DNA from: Methyloferula stellata AR4
Lineage (GTDB): Bacteria > Pseudomonadota > Alphaproteobacteria > Rhizobiales > Beijerinckiaceae
Length of the DNA stretch: 64,000 bases
Reading direction: 5' to 3'
NCBI RefSeq assembly: GCF_000385335.1
Contig: NZ_ARWA01000001.1
Location: forward strand, 3,612,001-3,676,000
The notes beneath the pieces are model-generated. The model was not told where the DNA came from and did not search any database. It saw nothing but the letters and a program-made list of their open reading frames with translations. Shown here in pieces: positions 26,717 through 34,267 of the stretch; position 1 is the stretch's first letter, and each line of letters starts with the position of its first letter. The position numbers were made by a program, and so were the translations under genes.

Positions 26717-27454
26717 TCAGCCGTCCCAATTGCAATAATCATCCGTCACTCGGACGAATTGTTCCACTCGTCTTATGTAGGTTTTGCCGCGCGATATGAT
26801 TTCGCAGGTTGTCTTATCGGATTGATTGCCGCCACACGTAATATCATGCACGACGTAATCGCGATGTTTGCGGCAGGAAATCACGTCATGCCGCATGAAC
26901 ACCTGATCGGGCGAAATCCGGGCGACGAGTCTGGCCCGGCAAGCGGCACCGTCCGAATAGGAAATCTGCGCCACCCCTTCGCCATTGCTGCCAAAACAAT
27001 AACACAGCCGCGCCTTGCCGACCGGCAGATGCTGCGCGTCATCGGTCAGAATATCAATATCGCCGCGCGCCGACTGCCAGCATCCTTTCAGATCCTCGAG
27101 TTTCTTCGGAACTTCGAACGCTTGCTTAGGCTCCGGCTCGATCCGCAGCGGCGGATCTGGAATTTTCACCACCGGCAAGGGCTCGGGCTGAAGCGGCTGA
27201 GGCTTAGGACCAGGTTTAGGACAGGCTGGCAGAAGGGCTAAGCGGATTTCCTCGGCGTGAATGCGCGACTGCAATTGCGCTTCTTGCGCACGTTCGGATT
27301 CGAGAGCCACACTTGCCGCCCGCGCTTGACAGGCGTTCGAGGCAAAAAGCGAGCGGAGGCCGAGATCGCAAGCGTTCAGCGCGACATAAGCACCAAGCAG
27401 GATCATAATCCCGAAGGCGCTCCAAAGTAGAGCATTCAGCCCGAACCGACGCAT
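26717..27454 (-). CDS. SrfA C-terminal-domain membrane protein, copy 1
   Basis: Starting at ATG 27454 (MRRFGLNALLWSAFG) the product has 245 residues, the same length as its paralog 68 nt downstream. A longer frame from GTG 27496 adds 14 unsupported residues; GGAAGCAAAGAG before ATG 27454 favours the shorter form. The layout is identical: TM, NACDLGLRSLFASNACQ, a coil, a Pro-rich linker, then LEDLKGCWQSARGDIDILTD and CYCFGSNGEGVAQISY. The paralogs match closely in the TM-coil part and diverge more in the C-terminal domain. Predicted inner-membrane, periplasmic C-terminus. Confidence 0.78.
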   Translation of the reverse strand: MRRFGLNALLWSAFGIMILLGAYVALNACDLGLRSLFASNACQARAASVALESERAQEAQLQSRIHAEEIRLALLPACPKPGPKPQPLQPEPLPVVKIPDPPLRIEPEPKQAFEVPKKLEDLKGCWQSARGDIDILTDDAQHLPVGKARLCYCFGSNGEGVAQISYSDGAACRARLVARISPDQVFMRHDVISCRKHRDYVVHDITCGGNQSDKTTCEIISRGKTYIRRVEQFVRVTDDYCNWDG

Positions 27455-27647
27455 TCTCTTTGCTTCCGGCTGCAACAGCGCGCGATCGCAGATCACTTCA
27501 TCCAGATCACATCGCGTATATTAAATCGCGCGCGACATCAGCATAAGTCTTGCCTGCATATGAGTCGGTGACGCGCCTCACAGAAAAACAGCGCGAAGGC
27601 TGATATCTACGACCTCGTTGAACGTCGTCGGATGCGCGCGATGGCCT

Positions 27648-27676
27648 GTGTCATGTGATCGTCGTGCAATCGTCAT
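27648..27676 (+). promoter_or_regulatory. Pho-box-like site 3 (three half-sites)
   Basis: GTGTCAT-GTGA-TCGTCGT-GCAA-TCGTCAT: three 7-mers with 4-bp spacers, GTCAT/GTCGT/GTCAT repeating every 11 bp. It is oriented towards the phosphate-binding/OmpA gene, 128 nt upstream of its start. The rest of the 350-nt region 27455-27804 shows no other convincing element. Confidence 0.5.
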
Positions 27677-27804
27677 ATCCATTGCGGCTCGCAAAGCTGC
27701 CTTTGGGATTGACGGCTTGCGTGCTAATTTTTACAGGCGTCAACGCAGTGCCACTTCTTTCAAAGATAGTCTGGTTCGATTGATCACAAATCATTGGAGG
27801 AACG

Positions 27805-29433
27805 ATGGTCGGGTTCAAAAATCCCAAGAGCGCCCTGCTCGTTACGGCGATGGGGATTTGCTTCTTCCCGCAAATCGGCATGGCCCAGCAGCAAAGCATC
27901 TTTTGCTTGGAGGGCGGTGTTCAGATCGGCGTCGAGCGATTTGAAACGCGGGATAACAAGTTCTTTCTTTATGTGCCGGGCAGCAGTTCGCCGCTCGAAT
28001 ATCCGGCGAGCTCCGTCAAGGGCATAAATGTTCCATGCCAGGCAGCGGGATCGTCAAACACGCAAAACACCCAAAGCAACGCGTCTACGAGTTCGAATGA
28101 ATTCGGCGTTCAAGGTTCGAACACGATCGGCGAGCGCCTCATGCCCATGCTGATCGAAGCCTATGGCACGAAGAAGTTCGGGGTCAAACCGGCGAACAAA
28201 CTGATCGGCAACGAAGAAGAGCAGATCACCCTCAAGAACTCGTCGGGTGCGAGCACTGTGATCGATCTGCAGTCGCATGGCTCGGGCACGGCGACACCGG
28301 GATTGCTGGAAGGCAAAGCCATCATCGGCATGGCCTCACGCCGGTTGACGGCCGACGAGCAGAAGAAACTGAGCGATAAATATAACGTGAACATTCTTGC
28401 TCCGGGCAACGAACATGTTCTCGCTCTCGACGGCCTGGCGGTCATCGTCAACCCGACCAATTCGGTGAAGCAATTGTCGCTCGATCAGATCGCGCAAATC
28501 TTCTCGGGCGAGATCACCAATTGGCACGATGTCGGCGGCGCGGATCTGCCGATCAATGTGTACCGCCGCGATAATAAATCCGGCACCTTCGATACATTCA
28601 AGAGCCTGGTCCTGCAGCCGAGCGGCGGCACCAAGCGCGACATTTCTCCGCAAGCCAAACCGTTCGAGTCGAGCGAATCCTTGTCCGACGAAGTGGCGCA
28701 TGATCCGAAGGGCATTGGCTTCATCGGCCTGCCCTATATCGGCAAGAACAATGCGCTCTCGATTTCGTCTCCTTGCGGGATCGCAAGCAGCCCTTCGAAG
28801 TTCACGGTCAAGAACGAAGAATATCCGCTGGCACGGCGGCTTTATCTCTATACGCTTGGCGCACCGGCCAATCCGACAGCGCGCGAGCTTCTCGAATTCG
28901 CTCTGTCCGACGATGCGCAGGCAACCGTGACCGATGCCGAATTCGTCAATCAGGCGATCGATTTCGAAGATGACGACCTACAAAGCCGCTGGACGCAGGA
29001 TGTCCTCAACAATTCCTCACGGACGCTTGGATATGACAAGCCGATACCGGCGTCGGTTGCGAGTTCCTTCAGCCGCGCCATGGGTCAAACGCATCGCACG
29101 ACGATTGCATTCCGTTTCGAAAAGGGCAGCGCCCAGCTTGACAATCGCGCTCTGCAAGATGTCGCGAGACTGAGCCGCTACCTGGCTTCGCCCGCCATGT
29201 CCAACAAACGCTTCTACCTCATCGGCTTTGCCGATTCCTCCGGCGGCTGGGCGTCCAATCAGAATCTCGCCACGCAGCGTGCAGTGGCGGTGGGCCTCGA
29301 ATTGCAGAAGACGGGCCTTCGCGTGACGCGAGACAATATCTCGGCTTTCTCTTACCTGGCGCCGGTCGCCTGTAACGAGAGCGATGCCGGAGCTGCCAAG
29401 AACAGGCGCGTCGAAGTTTGGATCGAACGATAG
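27805..29433 (+). CDS. Phosphate-binding (PstS-like) protein fused to OmpA peptidoglycan-binding domain
   Basis: Exported protein of 542 residues. A signal peptide lies at ~1-27 (LLVTAMGICFFPQIGMAQ). A small N-terminal domain (~30-80) precedes a PstS-type substrate-binding domain (~98-385): GSNTIGERLMPML, HGSGTATPGLLEG, IFSGEITNWHDVGG, RRDNKSGTFDTFKSLV. The C-terminal ~110 residues are OmpA-like (AFRFEKGSAQLDNRALQD ... GFADSSGG ... NRRVEVWIER) and would anchor it to peptidoglycan. No PstABC permease genes are nearby, so sensing or scaffolding is more likely than transport. GGAGG precedes the ATG by 4 nt. A Pho-box-like triplet lies upstream. Confidence 0.88.
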   Translation: MVGFKNPKSALLVTAMGICFFPQIGMAQQQSIFCLEGGVQIGVERFETRDNKFFLYVPGSSSPLEYPASSVKGINVPCQAAGSSNTQNTQSNASTSSNEFGVQGSNTIGERLMPMLIEAYGTKKFGVKPANKLIGNEEEQITLKNSSGASTVIDLQSHGSGTATPGLLEGKAIIGMASRRLTADEQKKLSDKYNVNILAPGNEHVLALDGLAVIVNPTNSVKQLSLDQIAQIFSGEITNWHDVGGADLPINVYRRDNKSGTFDTFKSLVLQPSGGTKRDISPQAKPFESSESLSDEVAHDPKGIGFIGLPYIGKNNALSISSPCGIASSPSKFTVKNEEYPLARRLYLYTLGAPANPTARELLEFALSDDAQATVTDAEFVNQAIDFEDDDLQSRWTQDVLNNSSRTLGYDKPIPASVASSFSRAMGQTHRTTIAFRFEKGSAQLDNRALQDVARLSRYLASPAMSNKRFYLIGFADSSGGWASNQNLATQRAVAVGLELQKTGLRVTRDNISAFSYLAPVACNESDAGAAKNRRVEVWIER

Positions 29434-29452
29434 AACGGCAGAGGGCCAAGTC

Positions 29453-29596
29453 GTCATGAGCGAAGCGAAGCAATCCCGAGACAACCGCTCAAGCGGCGGC
29501 ATGGATTGCTTCGGAGCCATAGCTCGGCTTTTAGCCGAGCGTATTTTCAGCCTTCGACGGGCGCGCTAAGCGCGCCCTATGGCTTCTCACAATGAC
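29453..29596. repeat. Composite palindromic repeat with nested hairpins
   Basis: Bordered by GTCATGAG on the left and AATGAC on the right. It contains GAAGCAATCC/GGATTGCTTC inverted arms and two perfect hairpins (AGCTCGGC..GCCGAGC and GGGCGCGC..GCGCGCCC). It shares the GAAGCAATCC core with the element at 38628-38763. Situated between convergent genes, where it may also terminate transcription. Confidence 0.65.
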
Positions 29597-29629
29597 GGCT
29601 CACAACCGGTTCTTCGCTCGCCTCTAGCT

Positions 29630-31429
29630 TTAGAACTCTTCCCAGTCCTCTTGCGCGGCTTTCGGCTTTCGCGCGGCGCCGCCCGCACCCATGACCTTCA
29701 TCGCAGACACAGTCTTGGGCGCGGCGGAGGCCGGGCGCGCAGGTGCTTGCGACGAATTGGTTTTGGCCATGCCATTATCCGCGGCCACGCGGAATCCCGC
29801 AATCAATTTGAACAATTGCGCGATTTCTTCGGCAAGGCCATGCGTTGCCGCGGTCGATTCCTCGACCATGGCAGCATTCTGCTGGGTCATATGATCCATC
29901 TGGTTGATGGCCGTGTTGACTTGCGCGAGCGCGGTCGATTGCTCCTGTGCCGACACTGCGATCGTCTCGATGATGCTATTGATCTCCGTCACCTGCCCGA
30001 CGATCTGCGTCAGGGCATTGCCGGTCTGGCCCACAAGATCGACGCCTTCTTCGACATGACCTTTGGAGGCGAGGATCAATGCCTTGATCTCCTTTGCCGC
30101 TTCTGCCGAGCGTTGCGCCAAGGCGCGTACCTCGGAGGCGACCACCGCGAAGCCGCGGCCGGCATCACCGGCGCGGGCTGCTTCCACGCCCGCGTTCAAA
30201 GCCAGCAGATTTGTCTGGAACGCGATCTCGTCGATGACGCTGATGATCTGGCTGATCTGACCTGAGGACTTCTCGATGCTGTTCATGGCATTGACGGCGC
30301 GGCGCACGACCTCGCCTGACCGCTCCGCACCGACCTTTGCGCCGCCGACCACTTCGCAGGCATGTTTGGCGCCAGCCGCCGTCGTGCGGACGGTCGCAGT
30401 GATCTCGTCGAGCGCGGCCGCTGTCTCTTCCAGATTGGCGGCCTGCTGTTCGGTCCGCTTCGAGAGCTCATCTGCCGAGCTCTGAATTTCGCCGGTGCTT
30501 TTTTGAATGGCGAGCGCGGTTCCACCGACATCCCACATCGCTTGCTTGAGCGTACTGCGGGCGTGATTGAAATCTATCCGCAGCTTTTCTAAAGCGGGGA
30601 CAACTGGATTCTCAATTTTCCAGAACAGATCGCCCTTGGACAGATGTTCCAAGGCCGTTCCAATCTCATTTACGTCGCGGACGCGATCCGTGACATTGGT
30701 TGCGAATTTGACGACCTTCGTCACTTTGCCGTTCTGGTCGAAGACCGGATTATAGGAGGCCTCGATCCAGACTTCCTTGCCGCCCTTGCCGATCCTCTTG
30801 AACTCTTGCGCCACATATTCGCCGCGGCCGAGCTTCGCCCAAAACTCGCGGTAATCGGCAGATTGCGCAAAGGCCGGCTCGACGAACATGCTGTGATGGC
30901 GGCCCTCGATCTCATCGAGCCTATATCCGAGCGTCTGAAGAAAATTTTCATTCGCCGCAAGGACTCGCCCATCGGGGGTGAATTCGATCACCGCCTGCAC
31001 CCGCGAGATGGCGTCGAGCTTGCCGGTATTCTCAATCGTCTTGAGCTTTTCAGCCGTCACGTCGCTTGCGATTTCGACGATTTTCGTGACCTGGCCCTTG
31101 GCGTTCACGACCGGACTGTAGGAGGCTTGAATCCAGACTTCCTTGCCGCCCTTGCCGATCCGCTTGAATTCGCCGACCACATGGTCGCCGTGGCCGAGCT
31201 TGGCCCAAAAATCCTTATAGGCAGCGCTGCGGGCATAGTCGGCTTCGACGAAGAGACTGTGATGTTTTCCGGCGATCTCGTTTGGATCGTAACCCAGCAG
31301 CGCGCAAAGATTTTTATTAGCCGTGAGGATGTGGCCGTCGAGATCCAATTCGCTCATGGCGAGCGACTTGCTGATGGCTGTCAATACAGCTTTTGGTTCA
31401 GCACTCGAGTCGAAAAGCTTCGATATCAT
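29630..31429 (-). CDS. Soluble methyl-accepting chemotaxis protein with two PAS domains
   Basis: Chemoreceptor of 599 residues without a TM segment, so cytosolic. Two tandem PAS domains (residues ~15-130 and ~135-255) contain near-identical segments (GKHHSLFVEADYARSAAYK; GRHHSMFVEPAFAQSADYR). A HAMP-like linker follows, then the signalling hairpin with its tip in IDEIAFQTNLLALNAGVEAA. The C-terminus ends in EDWEEF, a pentapeptide tether (xWxxF) for CheR/CheB binding. PAS domains of this type often bind haem or FAD to sense redox or oxygen; the cofactor is not readable. No che genes are adjacent. The gene is monocistronic. Confidence 0.93.
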   Translation of the reverse strand: MISKLFDSSAEPKAVLTAISKSLAMSELDLDGHILTANKNLCALLGYDPNEIAGKHHSLFVEADYARSAAYKDFWAKLGHGDHVVGEFKRIGKGGKEVWIQASYSPVVNAKGQVTKIVEIASDVTAEKLKTIENTGKLDAISRVQAVIEFTPDGRVLAANENFLQTLGYRLDEIEGRHHSMFVEPAFAQSADYREFWAKLGRGEYVAQEFKRIGKGGKEVWIEASYNPVFDQNGKVTKVVKFATNVTDRVRDVNEIGTALEHLSKGDLFWKIENPVVPALEKLRIDFNHARSTLKQAMWDVGGTALAIQKSTGEIQSSADELSKRTEQQAANLEETAAALDEITATVRTTAAGAKHACEVVGGAKVGAERSGEVVRRAVNAMNSIEKSSGQISQIISVIDEIAFQTNLLALNAGVEAARAGDAGRGFAVVASEVRALAQRSAEAAKEIKALILASKGHVEEGVDLVGQTGNALTQIVGQVTEINSIIETIAVSAQEQSTALAQVNTAINQMDHMTQQNAAMVEESTAATHGLAEEIAQLFKLIAGFRVAADNGMAKTNSSQAPARPASAAPKTVSAMKVMGAGGAARKPKAAQEDWEEF

Positions 31430-31758
31430 CTGGGAAAGACCCTTATCTAGGTCGGCAGGATCTCCTCTTGTTCAATTCAGGAGGAGTTTTCTTTAAGATT
31501 AACAAAGATCATGTCCGCATAAGTTTTAATAAATCTTATATGGAGCGAAATTTTCTCCGAAGTTCTACTTACGGACGGGGCCGCTGCTATATCGCATTTG
31601 GACAGGCTTCCGGCGCGCTGCACTCAACTTTAAATTGTCAAGTTACAGCTAGGAGCCTTACCGCCAAGCCTAGCCGCTCAATTAGACGATTGTCTAAATA
31701 TCCCTCTTAAACGCAGCGCGGCCGATACCTATCTTTCCCTCCAGATAGGAAACCTGCC
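31430..31758. other. Intergenic region between chemoreceptor and HtrA-type protease
   Basis: 329 nt without a gene. It is AT-richer than its surroundings and holds a CTCCTC/GAGGAG hairpin (31462-31486) followed by a short T run, and the perfect palindrome at 31682-31697. It presumably carries both divergent promoters, but no clear -35/-10 pair was recognised. Confidence 0.5.
31682..31697. promoter_or_regulatory. Perfect palindrome upstream of the protease gene (operator candidate)
   Basis: TTAGAC-GATT-GTCTAA, 6-bp arms and 4-bp spacer, 61 nt before the ATG at 31759. Size and position suit a dimeric repressor or activator; the protein is unknown. Confidence 0.4.
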
Positions 31759-32766
31759 ATGTACGAAGACCACTCAACTTCCTTCATCCTCGACGAGACG
31801 CCGCACGAGTCCCCTGAGCCTGTGACGCTCAGCGCAGAGGACGATGCCGCACTTCTCGATGCCTATTCTCAGGCCGTGACCGACATCGTCGATCGCGTCG
31901 GACCGAGCGTCGTGCGGATCGATATCCGCCGCAACGGCAAGCCGGCCGGCTCCGGCTCGGGCGTCATCGTCTCGCCCGACGGGCTTGTGCTGACGAATAG
32001 CCATGTTGTGCAAGGTGCCAAGCGCGCCGAAGTCACGACGCTCGATGGCCGTTCGCTCTCGGGCCGGGTGCTCGGCGACGATCCGGACACGGATCTCGCG
32101 CTGATCCGGATCGACGAAGACGTGCTCTTGCCTTCGGCGCGGCTCGGCGATTCGAAAAAGCTGCGGCGTGGCGAGATCGCGATTGCGATCGGCAATCCGC
32201 TCGGCTTCGATGCGACGGTGACGGCCGGCGTCATCTCGGCGCTCGGACGCTCGCTGCGTTCGAAGAACGGCCGTCTCATCGATAATGTGATCCAGACGGA
32301 CGCGGCGCTGAACCCCGGCAATTCGGGCGGACCGCTCGTTTCTTCGCGCGGCGAAGTCATCGGCATCAACACCGCGATCATCACCGGCGCGCAGGGCATA
32401 TGTTTCGCCGTCGCGGCGAATACGGCAAGCTTCGTGCTGGGAGAGATCGTCCGGCACGGGCGGGTGCGCCGCGCCCATCTCGGCATTGGCGCCGGCACGA
32501 TTCCCCTGCCCCGCAGGATCGCGCTGCGCCTTGGCCTCAACCAGGCGACGGGCGCCGTCGTGACGGCGGTCGAACCGGATGGACCCGCCGATCACGCCGG
32601 TCTGCTCACCGGCGATATTCTGCTCGCGATCGACGGCGCGCCAGTCTCGGGTGCTGACGATCTCGTCCGGCTGCTTGATGCCGACAAGATCGAACGGACG
32701 ATCCCGCTCGATTTTCTGCGCCGCTCGGATCAACGCCGCGTCTGGGTCGCCTTGCGCGAGCGGTAA
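31759..32766 (+). CDS. HtrA/DegQ-type serine protease with one PDZ domain, no signal peptide
   Basis: S1C-family protease of 335 residues. Catalytic triad: His in LTNSHVVQG, Asp in DPDTDLALIR, Ser in LNPGNSGGPLV. One PDZ domain follows (~230-330; VEPDGPADHAGLLTGDILLAIDG). The N-terminus (MYEDHSTSFILDETPHES) is acidic and hydrophilic, with no signal peptide or TM, unlike periplasmic Deg proteases. It is therefore predicted to be cytosolic. An AGGAAACCTGCC precedes the ATG. It is transcribed alone. Confidence 0.92.
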   Translation: MYEDHSTSFILDETPHESPEPVTLSAEDDAALLDAYSQAVTDIVDRVGPSVVRIDIRRNGKPAGSGSGVIVSPDGLVLTNSHVVQGAKRAEVTTLDGRSLSGRVLGDDPDTDLALIRIDEDVLLPSARLGDSKKLRRGEIAIAIGNPLGFDATVTAGVISALGRSLRSKNGRLIDNVIQTDAALNPGNSGGPLVSSRGEVIGINTAIITGAQGICFAVAANTASFVLGEIVRHGRVRRAHLGIGAGTIPLPRRIALRLGLNQATGAVVTAVEPDGPADHAGLLTGDILLAIDGAPVSGADDLVRLLDADKIERTIPLDFLRRSDQRRVWVALRER

Positions 32767-32787
32767 GAAAGCGCCCTGCGAATAAGC

Positions 32788-32870
32788 ATCATGCCCGGCT
32801 TTATGCCGGGCATGTCGTTTTTAAAGGATGGTATTCGCGCGGATGGCCGGACAAGTCCGGCCATGACGAC
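32788..32870. repeat. Palindromic repeat pair (REP/BIME-like)
   Basis: CATGCCCGGC..GCCGGGCATG and GGCCGGAC..GTCCGGCC hairpins in tandem, ending CATGACGACG. Related to 8465-8555 (shared TGCCCGGC core and GTCATG/CATGAC borders). It lies between the convergent protease and rhodanese genes. Confidence 0.7.
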
Positions 32871-32886
32871 GAACCCAGATGGCGTT

Positions 32887-33210
32887 TTAAAGTTCGACCT
32901 TTTCGCCAGCCTGGATCCAGGCCTGCATGCCGCCCGGATAATGCGCCTTGATATCGCTGCGGCCTGCCGCCTGCGCCGCTTCGAGCGCTTTTAACGAACG
33001 GCCGCCGGCACGGCAGGACAGCACCACTTTCTTGCCCTCGGGCGCGGTCGGAATATCGGCCGGCTTGAAGCTCTGCAGCGGATTGAGGATCGCGCCGGGC
33101 ATATGGCCTTCCTTGAATTCGTTCGGCTCGCGTACGTCGACCAGGATGATCGAGCCATCTGCCAGACCCGCCTTCAATTCGTCCAAACTCACGTTTTCGA
33201 CAACCGCCAT
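32887..33210 (-). CDS. Rhodanese-like sulfurtransferase domain protein
   Basis: Single-domain cytosolic rhodanese of 107 residues. The active-site loop is LSCRAGGRS, with the catalytic Cys; the CH2A-type VDVREPNEFKEGHMPGAI is present. It may move sulfane sulfur or act as a redox switch. The start is ATG 33210 (MAVVENVSL); the longer frame to 33339 reads low-complexity sequence without homology to the family. Confidence 0.9.
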   Translation of the reverse strand: MAVVENVSLDELKAGLADGSIILVDVREPNEFKEGHMPGAILNPLQSFKPADIPTAPEGKKVVLSCRAGGRSLKALEAAQAAGRSDIKAHYPGGMQAWIQAGEKVEL

Positions 33211-33318
33211 GTCACTACCCCATCCTGCATAAAGACTTTCGCGGCTAAGATAGCCGTTCAGGCCGGATGGGCCAAGCGCCTCGCTTGACGCGGGGCCCGC
33301 CGCACCCGACAAGGACGT

Positions 33319-33358
33319 TTCCCCAAGGGGTCTTCCCAAAGGGTCTTCCCAAGGGGTT
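33319..33358. repeat. Three 13-14 bp tandem repeats before phzF
   Basis: Units TTCCCCAAGGGGTC, TTCCCAAAGGGTC and TTCCCAAGGGGTT in direct tandem. The last one contains AAGGGG just ahead of the TTG start at 33365 and may serve as its ribosome-binding site. Copy-number variation here could change translation. Confidence 0.65.
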
Positions 33359-33364
33359 TTCCGT

Positions 33365-34267
33365 TTGAAACGGCCCTATTACCTTCTCGACGTCTTTACG
33401 GACGTGCCGCTCGCGGGCAATCCGCTCGCTGTCGTGCTTGAGAGTTCGGGCCTCGATACGGAGCGCATGCAGAAAATCGCGCGCGAGTTCAATTTGTCGG
33501 AGACGGTTTTCATCCTCGACCCTCACGATCCGGTGAACACGGCGCGGCTGCGGATCTTCACCACCGTCAAGGAGCTGCCTTTTGCCGGTCACCCAACCGT
33601 GGGAACAGCGGCGCTGCTGGCCGAATTGCGGGCGCCGGAGCATTTGAAAAGTCGTCATGTCGGCGTGGTTCTGGAAGAGCCGATCGGCATCGTGTCCTGC
33701 ACGGTGCGGCGCCCGCAAGGGAGCGCCACATTGGCGCATTTCGACCTGCCGAAATTGCCGGAACAAGCCGGCACCACGGCCCCCAAATTCAGGATCGCGG
33801 CGGCGCTCGGCCTGGCCGAGGCCGATCTCGGATTTGGCGCGCATCAGCCGGCGCTCTATTCTGCGGGCCTGCCGTCGATGCTCGTTCCAGTGAAGGATCT
33901 CGCGACGATCGCGCGGGCGCGGCCTGATCTCTCGCTCTTTGGCGAGATCTTCGGCGAAACGGCCGTCTATCTCTACACGACCGAGACTTGCGAAAAGGAA
34001 AACGATCTTCATGCGCGCATGTTCGGACCGGCCTTGGGCGTTTTCGAAGATCCGGCGACGGGCGCCGCGGCCGCGGCCTTGGCGGGCGCATTGATGATCT
34101 TCGAAAAGCCCGAGAACGGCGACCATACCGTGCGCATCGAACAAGGTTTCGAGATGGGCCGTCCGAGCCTCATTGTGCTCGGCATGACCGTAGCCGACGG
34201 CGTTTTGCAAAATGCCTCGATCGGCGGACCCGTCGTCGTCATCGGCCAAGGCACGATCGACTTATGA
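33365..34267 (+). CDS. PhzF-family isomerase/epimerase-like protein
   Basis: Protein of 300 residues with the two-domain diaminopimelate-epimerase fold. The family signatures are LLDVFTDVPLAGNPLAVV at the start (with the catalytic Glu in FNLSETVFIL), LPFAGHPTVGTAALLAE, and EDPATGAAAAALAGAL. Function varies in the family (phenazine synthesis, sugar or other isomerisation); no phenazine genes are present. It starts at TTG 33365, preceded by AAGGGG in the last tandem repeat. Its TGA overlaps the next ATG as ATGA. Confidence 0.9.
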   Translation: MKRPYYLLDVFTDVPLAGNPLAVVLESSGLDTERMQKIAREFNLSETVFILDPHDPVNTARLRIFTTVKELPFAGHPTVGTAALLAELRAPEHLKSRHVGVVLEEPIGIVSCTVRRPQGSATLAHFDLPKLPEQAGTTAPKFRIAAALGLAEADLGFGAHQPALYSAGLPSMLVPVKDLATIARARPDLSLFGEIFGETAVYLYTTETCEKENDLHARMFGPALGVFEDPATGAAAAALAGALMIFEKPENGDHTVRIEQGFEMGRPSLIVLGMTVADGVLQNASIGGPVVVIGQGTIDL

